The notes below the pieces were generated by a model, which saw nothing but the letters and a program-made list of their open reading frames with translations, was not told the origin of the DNA and ran no database searches. From contig NZ_JACVDA010000018.1 of assembly GCF_016552165.1 (NCBI RefSeq), positions 1-34,380 of the forward strand: a stretch of DNA of 34,380 nucleotides, given 5' to 3'. Positions 24,604 to 32,036 of this stretch are shown here, piece by piece; within the stretch, counting starts at the first letter, position 1, and each line of letters starts with the position of its first letter. Source of the DNA: Parvimonas parva. Its GTDB lineage: Bacteria > Bacillota > Clostridia > Tissierellales > Peptoniphilaceae. The position numbers and the translations under genes are program-made.

Positions 24604-24888
24604 TTAAACAATTATTCCATTAACTACCAAATTTTCCATAAATAGAAAACTCATAGTTGAAACAGTAACAGTATCATTAACTGCTTTAATTCCATTCATA
24701 ACATACACATCTATTCCATCAATATTTTCTAATGTATATTTATCTAAATTTAAAGGTTTACCTAATGAAGCCATTGGTTTTAAAACAACACCACTTCAAG
24801 AACTGCAACCTCTAACCTCAACAGTCATAACACCATTGTTTTTCTTTTCTAAAAAATTTTTAGCTTTTTCATCAATTATAATTTTCAT
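24604..24888 (-). CDS. HesB-like (CC/Se-motif) selenoprotein, paralogue 2
   Basis: A 94-codon gene starting at ATG 24888 with GAGGTG 6 nt upstream. It contains one in-frame TGA at codon 31 (24798-24796), read as selenocysteine in VRGCSS-Sec-SGVVLKP. Around the TGA the protein resembles the first Cys region of IscA/HesB-type carriers, but the C-terminal CGC motif of those proteins is absent. UGAAG pairs with CUUCA 23 nt later, and UGGU with ACCA inside, giving a loop starting GUUGU, as expected for a bacterial SECIS. The coding frame is well kept on both sides of the TGA. The function is unknown; a redox or metal role is possible. Sec insertion machinery is not in this window. Confidence 0.78.
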
Positions 24889-24952
24889 AATATTCACCTC
24901 TAATGTTCTGATACAAAGAATATACCCTCAACAAAATTTATGAAACTTTTTA

Positions 24953-25909
24953 TCAAAATGTTTTTCGAATTATATTTTTATAATTTTCTTCCATTGGAGC
25001 AAAAAATTCTTTATCGTTAAGGTAACTAAGCTCACCTTCTATATTTTTAAAAATTATTGTTTCTGCATGTAAAAATTGACTCTTTAAATCAAAATTATTT
25101 CTAAAAAATTTATTAACTTCCATATCGCCATACTTCACATCACCAATTATAGGAAATCCCTTAGAACTTAAATGACTTCTAATCTGATGAGTTCTACCCG
25201 TTATAAGTTTTATCTTAAGCAAACTAAAATTTTCATTATTCCTTTCAACATAAACTTCTGTTATGGACTCCTTACCATTTTTTGAAATACTTGATTTGTT
25301 TTTTTCTTCGTTCTTTTCAAGTTTTTCATTAATGATAAAATTTTTCTTAACATAACCACTTACAACAGTTTTATAATATTTTTCAACAGAGGTTTCTTTA
25401 ATTCTATTTAACTCTCTAAGTGCCATTGAATTCTTAGCCCCAATAACAAGACCTGAAGTATTTCTATCAAGCCTATTTATTATCGCAGGAACAAAAGTTT
25501 TTTCAACTCTTGGATTGTAATCACCCTTTTCAAGCAAGTAGCCAATCATAAAATCAACCAAATTATTACCATAATCCTCTTTTGAAGATGCATGAGATAA
25601 CAAATTTTTCGGCTTATTCATAACAATTATATTTTCATCTTCATAAACTACATCAAGTTTTTTAGAATATGAATACTTCTTAGTCTTTGAAATAATCAAC
25701 TTTTCAAGTTCTTCCTCATAAATAAAAATATTCACAATATCATTTTCATTTAAAATATAATTTGCATCAACTCTTTTTTTATTAACTTTTATCTTTTTAG
25801 TCCTCAAAAACTTTTGAATCATAGACGTACTAGCATTATTCAAATACTTTTTCAAAAACCTATCAATTCTTTGAGCAGAATCATTTATATTTATTTCAAC
25901 ATTTCTCAT
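24953..25909 (-). CDS. RluA/RluD-family 23S rRNA pseudouridine synthase
   Basis: Converts uridine to pseudouridine in 23S rRNA. The 318-aa product has an N-terminal S4 RNA-binding domain (about 10-75) and the RluA catalytic domain with INRLDRNTSGLVIGAKN (Asp of the RLDR motif is the nucleophile), KYYKTVVSG and the RTHQIRSHL block near 243. The start has only a weak ribosome site (GTGAGAAACT). It is transcribed from a consensus promoter inside the repeat array upstream, with a leader of about 200 nt. The target position (RluC- or RluD-type) is not assigned. Confidence 0.93.
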   Translation of the reverse strand: MRNVEININDSAQRIDRFLKKYLNNASTSMIQKFLRTKKIKVNKKRVDANYILNENDIVNIFIYEEELEKLIISKTKKYSYSKKLDVVYEDENIIVMNKPKNLLSHASSKEDYGNNLVDFMIGYLLEKGDYNPRVEKTFVPAIINRLDRNTSGLVIGAKNSMALRELNRIKETSVEKYYKTVVSGYVKKNFIINEKLEKNEEKNKSSISKNGKESITEVYVERNNENFSLLKIKLITGRTHQIRSHLSSKGFPIIGDVKYGDMEVNKFFRNNFDLKSQFLHAETIIFKNIEGELSYLNDKEFFAPMEENYKNIIRKTF

Positions 25910-25990
25910 AGTTTCTCACTTTCATATTTTGTTCACTTTTAACATCAAGCTATTAAAAAACATCACTCTACTTACTCCGTCATCCCTATT

Positions 25991-26156
25991 TGTGATGAAA
26001 TTAAATTTTCTTTTGGATTAATTTATTGTGAATTTAATTATATCATATTTTCCATTTTATACGATTTTTTTAAAGTAAAATATGATGAAATTAAATTTTC
26101 TTTTTAGATTAGTCTAAGGTAAATTTAATTATATCCTATACAAATACCTATGTCAA
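25991..26156 (-). repeat. tandem ~91-bp promoter-hairpin repeats and consensus promoter upstream of the RluA gene
   Basis: On the minus strand: TTGACA (26151-26156), 17-bp spacer, TATAAT (26128-26133) is a perfect sigma-70/A promoter and starts repeat unit 1. Unit 2 has ATGATATAAT about 91 bp on (around 26037-26046). Hairpin arms TTAAATT / AATTTAATTTCATCA are present in both. It is the third locus of the same repeat family, again pointing at the adjacent gene. The 3' copy has lost its outer arm. Confidence 0.8.
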
Positions 26157-26158
26157 TG

Positions 26159-26285
26159 AAAAAATCCCAAAGCTAAAGCTTTGTCTGCACTCTGAGACTT
26201 AAAGGAGAATTAATTCTCCTTTAAGTCTAACATACAGGTTATATTTTTTTATAATTTTTGGTCTCACATCATTTACAAATGTACA
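26159..26285. repeat. mosaic of hairpin-repeat fragments and a diverged IS edge
   Basis: In order: a terminator-like CCCAAAGC/GCTTTG block; half of hairpin B (CTTTGTCTGCACTCTG, 26179-26194); a perfect 34-bp palindrome (26195-26228, arms AGACTTAAAGGAGAATT); and ATACAGG...GGTCTCACATCATTT (26232-26275), which matches the IS-like edge at both window ends with gaps. It looks like the remains of repeated insertions. No ORF is present. Confidence 0.65.
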
Positions 26286-26326
26286 TTAAAGTATTTATTT
26301 GTTTAAATAAATATTTTTATTAAAAA

Positions 26327-26355
26327 AGGAAGTGAATTTTACTTTATCACTTCCT
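26327..26355 (-). terminator. terminator of the DUF819 gene
   Basis: Nine-bp stem AGGAAGTGA / TCACTTCCT with an 11-nt loop and a T run on the minus strand, 28 bp after the stop. Confidence 0.88.
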
Positions 26356-26382
26356 AAATTTTTTAATATTACATAATCTAAC

Positions 26383-27549
26383 CTATAGACCACATAAATA
26401 TTTAACTGTATAGGATACAAATATTCCTACATAATTTCCTAAAGCCCCTGCTATTATACCCATTATCAATCCTACATTTATAAGAGATTTCCAATTAGCT
26501 CCTGCCGCTGTAAGAGCAGATGTTGGTCCATCTACAATGCATCCTACCATTGATAAAATTACATATTCATATTTAATTTTTAATAATCTACATATTATTA
26601 AATGTACTAATATACAAAATATTAACATTAGTAATACATACAAAGTCATCATAAATGCTGAACCGATAAATTGTTTTAAATCAACTGCAAATCCTATTGT
26701 TGAAAGAAAAATTAAAGATAAAAACAATCCTAAATCTAAATTTCCTCTTAATTTTTTTACAGGTTTCAATTGAGAAATGATTATAGAAACAGTTGTAAGC
26801 ATCAATAATCTTCCTGATTTCCAAAAATCTGCAGGAAATATTTTTTGAGAAATAATTGTAGTAAAAAATGTTACAGCAAAACCTATAGTAAGTAACCAAG
26901 TTATATCTTTTATTGACCATTTTTTATCGGACATAAGTGTTTCTTGTTCACCATCTTCTAATTCTTCATCACTAAGTTGATATGGCCAAAATTTATTCCA
27001 TCTTTTTGATGCTTTAAGAATCATAGGAGATGCAAATAAAAATACCATAAGTGGTGTTGAAACAACATAATCTGCTGCATTTGCCGCAGCAAGAGTTTCT
27101 CTTGAACAATCAAGTCCTGTAGCTATAGCTGTTAAGTTAGGAGTTCCTCCTGTATAAGTTCCTACAAACATACCTGCACATTTCCAACCTTCAATTATTT
27201 TTGGTGCAAAATAAATTCCCAATATTATAGCAACTATACAGACTGAAAAGATAGCAGAAACCAAAGCCAATAGAGGCTCTTTGGTAAGCTTTTTTAGCTC
27301 TTTAAAATTCATACTAAGCATACAAACTGAAATTGCAACTGGAACTAAATAAGTAGAAATTTCTCCATATAAATCATGAGAAATAGGAACAATATGGGTA
27401 TTTGATAAAATAATCCCTAGTACTACAACTGTAAGAACAGGTCCTAAAGATTTAAAAACTTTATATTTTTGTACCCATAATGATAATGAAACCATTAGTA
27501 ATATGACGAAAAGTAAACCGTCATTTCTTGTAATCAAAGCATTCAACAA
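26383..27549 (-). CDS. DUF819 family (YjcL-like) membrane protein
   Basis: A 388-aa integral membrane protein with about ten to eleven helices in two halves, split by a hydrophilic loop (about 190-215, LSDEELEDGEQETL). Family landmarks are GMFVGTYTGGTPNLTAIATGL (about 126-146) and the glycine-rich C-terminal GIIAGALGNYVGIFVSY. DUF819/YjcL proteins are predicted transporters with unknown substrate. It is monocistronic, with its own promoter and terminator, and diverged IS-edge sequences lie on both sides, which suggests the gene was acquired or moved as a unit. Confidence 0.9.
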   Translation of the reverse strand: MLNALITRNDGLLFVILLMVSLSLWVQKYKVFKSLGPVLTVVVLGIILSNTHIVPISHDLYGEISTYLVPVAISVCMLSMNFKELKKLTKEPLLALVSAIFSVCIVAIILGIYFAPKIIEGWKCAGMFVGTYTGGTPNLTAIATGLDCSRETLAAANAADYVVSTPLMVFLFASPMILKASKRWNKFWPYQLSDEELEDGEQETLMSDKKWSIKDITWLLTIGFAVTFFTTIISQKIFPADFWKSGRLLMLTTVSIIISQLKPVKKLRGNLDLGLFLSLIFLSTIGFAVDLKQFIGSAFMMTLYVLLMLIFCILVHLIICRLLKIKYEYVILSMVGCIVDGPTSALTAAGANWKSLINVGLIMGIIAGALGNYVGIFVSYTVKYLCGL

Positions 27550-27582
27550 ATTTTCCCCCTTTAAATATATTGTTGTACATTC

Positions 27583-27612
27583 ATTTTACAATAAATGCAT
27601 TTAAAAAGTCAA
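27583..27612 (-). promoter_or_regulatory. DUF819 promoter
   Basis: TTGACT (27607-27612), 18-bp spacer, TAAAAT (27583-27588) on the minus strand, about 35 bp upstream of the ATG. The -35 abuts the diverged IS-edge repeat. Confidence 0.7.
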
Positions 27613-27655
27613 TATATTTTTTATAATTTTTGCTCTCACATAATTTACAAATATA
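27613..27655. repeat. second diverged copy of the IS-edge sequence
   Basis: TTTTTTATAATTTTTGCTCTCACATAATTTACAAAT repeats the block at 26242-26280 in the same orientation with a few substitutions. The two copies flank the DUF819 gene as direct repeats. Confidence 0.6.
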
Positions 27656-27658
27656 CAA

Positions 27659-27688
27659 AAAATCCCAAAGCTAAGGCTTTGAGATTTT
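27659..27688 (-). terminator. terminator of the tetR-ABC-ABC operon
   Basis: CAAAGC / GCTTTG with an AATC/GATT outer stem and T6 on the minus strand. The same CCCAAAGCTAA(A/G)GCTTTG sequence recurs at 26165-26182. Confidence 0.8.
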
Positions 27689-27744
27689 TTTAATCAACTA
27701 GTTATTTCTTTTTTTATTTATTATAGCCATTGCTACCCTTTTTA

Positions 27745-29481
27745 CTAATTTTCTATTTTCCAATTAACTGATTTATTCTTTGAGTCGATTAAATCTTTAT
27801 ACAATCCGTTGTGTTCTATCAATTCGCTATGTGTTCCGGATTCTTCGATATGTCCTTGGTTTAGAACTAAAATTTGATTTGCATTTCTGATTGTCTTTAA
27901 TCTATGCGCAATCATTATAACGGTTTTATCTTTTGTCAGCTCTTCGATCGCATTTTGTAATTTATCTTCATTTTCAGGGTCAACATTCGCAGTTGCCTCG
28001 TCAAATATTATTATCGGTGCATCTTTTAGCATAGCTCTTGCGATTGAAATTCTTTGTTTTTCTCCTCCTGAAAGGTTAGAACCTCCCTCAACAATAATTG
28101 TATCGTATCCATCAGGTAAACTCATAATAAAGTCGTGGCACATAGACTTTTTAGCAACTTCAATAACTTCTTCTCTAGTTGCATTCGGCTTTCCAAATTT
28201 TATATTGTTTTCTATTGTATCTTCAAAAAGATAAACATTTTGGAAAACAAAAGAAATATTTTTCATTAAATTTTTAAGTGAATATTCTCTTATATCCTTT
28301 CCACCAATCAAAATACTTCCTGAATTTACGTCCCAAAATCTTGCAATCAAATTACAAAAAGTTGTCTTTCCGGAGCCTGACGGCCCAACTATTGCAGTTA
28401 AATTATTTTGATTTATCTTACAAGAAATATTATTCAAAATCTTCTTTTTATTGTAACTAAATTCAACATTTCTAAATTCTATATCAAAGTTATCAATTTC
28501 TTTTTCAACGATTCCCTCTTTCATATCAGGAATTTCATTTACATAATTTAGTGAATCTATCGCATTTTCAGTAACTCTAAGAATTGCCATTACACTACCT
28601 GCTCCGATAATCCCATTAAAAATTACATAACTTGCAATAGTAAGCATAATTAAATCGGACAAAATTATACTACCTGCAACATACATATTAAAAGAAACAT
28701 AAAGCATACAAGCAGTTGTTATGGCGATTACAATCTTTTGAATTATGTTGTAAGGAATTAAAGTTTTTTCCAAGCCCAATGTATAATCACGAACATCATC
28801 AAAAGATTTTTCCAAATCTTTATTATTTTCATTAACAAGATTATATGACTTAATAATTTGCATTCCTAAAAGTGCAGATAGAACTTGTGAAGTAAGTATT
28901 GCTTGTATCTTATGCGCCTTCATAGCATTTTTTCTGGATTTTCTTTCCATCATAGCAGTTACAAATAAAAATGCAAATATTCCTAAAGTTGCAATCAAAG
29001 CAATTTTGTAATTAAAGAAAAACAATCCAACAACAAAAACAAAAGTTGTAAGCATTCCTCCAAGTACCATTACAAGTAACATTGGCACCCACATTTCTAT
29101 TTGACTTAAGTTTGTAGTCGCAAGAGTTGTAAGTTTTCCAAGATTAAAACTTGAGAAAAATCCCATTGGAACTTTTTTGATTTTTTCTCCAATTTCTATT
29201 CTCCTATGAGCAGACATAAAATATCCTGCATGAGTTTGTTGTAGCTGTGAAGTCTTTTGAGTAAAAATCTTCCCAACTACACATACAAGCATAATCAAAA
29301 ATACAATTAAGGCATCTCTAGTTTCTAAAGTATTTGTAAAAATTTTATTTAAAATATAATAAATTGCGCCAAATTGAAAAGAGTTAAATATTGCATTTAA
29401 AAGCGCAAAGAAAATAGAAAATTTTATATTTTTTTGTTCTTTTATGGAAAAATTCCATATTTTTCTAAATACTGTAAGCAT
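27745..29481 (-). CDS. ABC transporter ATPase/permease, second half of a pair
   Basis: A 578-aa type-IV exporter-fold half-transporter: six-helix membrane domain (about 1-310), then an ATPase domain with Walker A GPSGSGKTTFCN, Q-loop SFVFQNVYLFEDTIENNI, signature LSGGEKQRISIARAML, Walker B IIIFDEATANVD and switch His in IAHRL. The ATG at 29481 is chosen because GGGGGAAGAG precedes it and its A overlaps the stop of the previous gene (TAATG). It should pair with that neighbour as a heterodimer. Substrate unknown: drug, peptide or metal-chelate are all possible. Confidence 0.92.
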   Translation of the reverse strand: MLTVFRKIWNFSIKEQKNIKFSIFFALLNAIFNSFQFGAIYYILNKIFTNTLETRDALIVFLIMLVCVVGKIFTQKTSQLQQTHAGYFMSAHRRIEIGEKIKKVPMGFFSSFNLGKLTTLATTNLSQIEMWVPMLLVMVLGGMLTTFVFVVGLFFFNYKIALIATLGIFAFLFVTAMMERKSRKNAMKAHKIQAILTSQVLSALLGMQIIKSYNLVNENNKDLEKSFDDVRDYTLGLEKTLIPYNIIQKIVIAITTACMLYVSFNMYVAGSIILSDLIMLTIASYVIFNGIIGAGSVMAILRVTENAIDSLNYVNEIPDMKEGIVEKEIDNFDIEFRNVEFSYNKKKILNNISCKINQNNLTAIVGPSGSGKTTFCNLIARFWDVNSGSILIGGKDIREYSLKNLMKNISFVFQNVYLFEDTIENNIKFGKPNATREEVIEVAKKSMCHDFIMSLPDGYDTIIVEGGSNLSGGEKQRISIARAMLKDAPIIIFDEATANVDPENEDKLQNAIEELTKDKTVIMIAHRLKTIRNANQILVLNQGHIEESGTHSELIEHNGLYKDLIDSKNKSVNWKIEN

Positions 29482-31196
29482 TACTCTTCCCCCTTTATTG
29501 CAGAATCCCACATTTCCTTATAAAGTTTTGAATTTTCAATAAGTTCATTATGTGTTCCTTTTGAATTTATTTTCCCATTTTCTATAACAAAAATTTCATC
29601 AACATTTGTTACAGTTCTAAGTCTATGAGCAATCATAATCAAAGTTTTACCCTTAACCAAATTACTGATTGACTCTTGTATAATACTTTCATTTTCAGCA
29701 TCAATATAAGAAGTTGCCTCGTCCAAAATAACTATTGGTGCATTTTTAAGCATAGCCCTTGCAATAGAAATTCTTTGTCTTTCTCCTCCGGACAAATGAC
29801 TTCCGCCCTCTCCAACAATAGTATCGTATCCATTCTCCAAATTTATAATAAATTCGTGGCAACCGGATTTTTTAGCCATTTCAACAATTTCTTCATCAGT
29901 TGCATCAGGTTTTGCAATTCTTATATTTTCCTTTATGCTAATATCAAAAAGAAAATTATCTTGCGAAACATAAGAAATCAAATCAGAAAGTTTTTTCAAA
30001 GAAATATCTTTCAAACTAACTCCACCGATTTTTATATCTCCCTTGTCAACATCCCAAAAACCTGCAATTAACTTTGTAATCGTACTCTTACCACTACCAC
30101 TTGGTCCAACAAATGCAGTAGCTCTATTTTCCTTTATATTTAAGGATAAATCTTCTAAAATTTGTTTATCTTCATTATATGCAAATGAAACATTTTCAAA
30201 GTCTATATCAAAATTTTTAATTTCAAAATCAGAATTTGAATGTATCAATTCTTTTGAACTTAAAATTCCTTGAATTTCTCCTGTTATTGTTCCAATTCTA
30301 GCTAAATCATCAATATAAGCTGAAATCTTTATTAAATTTTCAATAGTTCCAAAAGATAAAATAATTATTGCAATTAAATTTACAACATTCAAACTCCCAT
30401 TCAAATAAAAAATAACACTAAAAGGCAAAATAGTTAAAAGTCCCATTGGAGATAAATGCATCCCCATTGCAGACCTTATTGAACAAGACTTCATCCAATT
30501 ATAGAAAAAACTGGCATTATCATAAACAGACTTAGAATATTTTTCATAAGAGCTGTCGCTTTGATTAAAAGCCTTAATAACCTCAACCCCATTAATATAC
30601 TCAACAACTGAATTATTCATCTTTTGTCCTATTTCAACAGACTTTTTATAACTTAATTGATAGCTTTTATTCATAATTGTTGCCATTGCACCAAAACCAA
30701 TTACAAGAGGAATTAAAGACAACAACATAAGACGCCAATCTAAAATCAACATATATCCTAAAAGCACAATAGGTCCAACTAAATTGGCCGTTACCTCAGG
30801 AATAATATGCGCCAAAGAAGTTTCCATATGGTCAACTTGGTCAACAATTATATCCTTTAATTTTCCCGTACTGTAATTTAAAATATCTCCTAAAGGCATT
30901 TTAAATAATTTCCCCATAATATCTTTTCTCATATCAGCCAAAACTTTAAAAGTTGCAGTATGAGAAATTAAAGTAGAAATCCCTGCAAAAACTTCTTTCA
31001 AAACGAAAGCTCCCAAAATAAAAATAATATTTTGTGTATAGAAAGAAATATCCATATTTCCACTAACAACTGAAACCACCAACTTAGCAAGAATAATGTA
31101 AGTTATAAGTCCCATTGCGACTCCCAAAATCGCAAAAACAACTGATAGTAAATAACTAAAAACATTTTTATTTACATACTTTTTTATCAGTTCCAT
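29481..31196 (-). CDS. ABC transporter ATPase/permease, first half of a pair
   Basis: A 571-aa half-transporter with six predicted helices (about 1-300) and a complete ATPase domain: Walker A GPSGSGKSTITK, signature LSGGERQRISIARAML, Walker B IVILDEATSYID, and IAHRL. Its D-loop and Walker B are canonical, so both sites of the heterodimer look active. It lies 11 bp after tetR and overlaps the next ABC gene by one base, so one transcript carries all three. Two paired exporters behind a TetR regulator commonly form an inducible efflux system. Confidence 0.93.
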   Translation of the reverse strand: MELIKKYVNKNVFSYLLSVVFAILGVAMGLITYIILAKLVVSVVSGNMDISFYTQNIIFILGAFVLKEVFAGISTLISHTATFKVLADMRKDIMGKLFKMPLGDILNYSTGKLKDIIVDQVDHMETSLAHIIPEVTANLVGPIVLLGYMLILDWRLMLLSLIPLVIGFGAMATIMNKSYQLSYKKSVEIGQKMNNSVVEYINGVEVIKAFNQSDSSYEKYSKSVYDNASFFYNWMKSCSIRSAMGMHLSPMGLLTILPFSVIFYLNGSLNVVNLIAIIILSFGTIENLIKISAYIDDLARIGTITGEIQGILSSKELIHSNSDFEIKNFDIDFENVSFAYNEDKQILEDLSLNIKENRATAFVGPSGSGKSTITKLIAGFWDVDKGDIKIGGVSLKDISLKKLSDLISYVSQDNFLFDISIKENIRIAKPDATDEEIVEMAKKSGCHEFIINLENGYDTIVGEGGSHLSGGERQRISIARAMLKNAPIVILDEATSYIDAENESIIQESISNLVKGKTLIMIAHRLRTVTNVDEIFVIENGKINSKGTHNELIENSKLYKEMWDSAIKGEE

Positions 31197-31207
31197 AATT
31201 AACCCTC

Positions 31208-31792
31208 CTATCTATCTAAATTTTTAAAATAAATTTTTATCATATCTTTTAAATTTTCTTTATTTTTATAAAAGTTTCCCTTTGCCTTTAAAATTTCTCC
31301 TCCCAAAATTAAACTGTTTATAAAATCAGAAAAGAACCTATCATCTATAAAATCAAAATTAATACCCATATTTTTCAAAAGACTTCTCATATTAATCAAA
31401 GTTTCTCTTTCCAATTTCAAATATAAGTTTTCCAAAGATTCATCATAATTTTTTTCTTGAAGAAACATAACATAAACAGCCAAAAGCTCATTATCAGCTA
31501 AAATTTTCTCTACAATAATTTCGGAAATAATATCGTATTTATCTAAATCTTTATGCTCTTTTAAAAAATTATCTACAACATTATATCTATAATCACAACC
31601 ATCTTCCATTAAATCATACATCATTTCCGTTGTACTCTTGTAATGTCTATAAACTCCACCTTTACTTAAGCCACTCTCTGCTATTACATCCTCCATAGTC
31701 GTATTGTGAAATCCCTTACGAATAAAAACATCCTTCGCACAATATCTAATCTGCCTCTTTCTCTCATCAGCAGGTAGTCTTTCATTACGCAT
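31208..31792 (-). CDS. TetR/AcrR-family regulator of the ABC pair
   Basis: A 194-aa repressor-type protein. The N-terminal helix-turn-helix (about 10-55; GFHNTTMEDVIAESGLSKGGVYRHYKS) is typical of TetR proteins. The C-terminal ligand-binding region (about 60-194) is all helical and not recognised. It is the first gene of the operon, 11 bp before the ABC genes, with an AAGGAG site. A near-palindrome overlapping the start of transcription suggests it represses its own operon until a ligand binds. Confidence 0.93.
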   Translation of the reverse strand: MRNERLPADERKRQIRYCAKDVFIRKGFHNTTMEDVIAESGLSKGGVYRHYKSTTEMMYDLMEDGCDYRYNVVDNFLKEHKDLDKYDIISEIIVEKILADNELLAVYVMFLQEKNYDESLENLYLKLERETLINMRSLLKNMGINFDFIDDRFFSDFINSLILGGEILKAKGNFYKNKENLKDMIKIYFKNLDR

Positions 31793-31840
31793 AATAAATC
31801 TCCTTTTTGTAAATATTTATATTTTATACACTAAAAACAA

Positions 31841-31893
31841 AGCGACACAATCGTCGTTAAATGTATTATACAACTTTTAATAATTCTTTTCAA
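31841..31893 (-). promoter_or_regulatory. tetR-ABC promoter and candidate operator
   Basis: On the minus strand: TTGAAA (31888-31893), 17-bp spacer, TATAAT (31865-31870). Directly downstream, AACGAC-N6-GTCGCT (31858-31841) is an 18-bp imperfect palindrome with G/C content unusual for this window, covering the transcription start. It is a natural binding site for the TetR protein. Confidence 0.7.
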
Positions 31894-31986
31894 TATTTTT
31901 TTTTAAAATTTATATTGATTTAGTATTTCTATTTACAAAAATATGAATATTTATATATGATATAAAAAATATGTTTTTTAAAAATA

Positions 31987-32024
31987 AAAAATCGACCCTT
32001 AAATCTTAAAGGTCGATTTTTTTC
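31987..32024. terminator. bidirectional terminator of the LRR gene
   Basis: AAAATCGACC / GGTCGATTTT (31987-32020) with an inner TTAA pairing and T runs on both strands, 13 bp beyond the LRR stop. The remaining 31894-31986 is AT-rich with nothing else recognisable. Confidence 0.88.
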
Positions 32025-32036
32025 TATTTGAGTTAT

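Noticed and set aside
24474-24798. The TGA codons as nonsense mutations in pseudogenes, or TGA as Trp/Gly in an altered code
   Set aside because: TGA is a working stop at 1725 and TGG is used for Trp. Both paralogues have TGA at the matching site with intact frames and a hairpin after it. For the AUA-start copy decay is not fully excluded.
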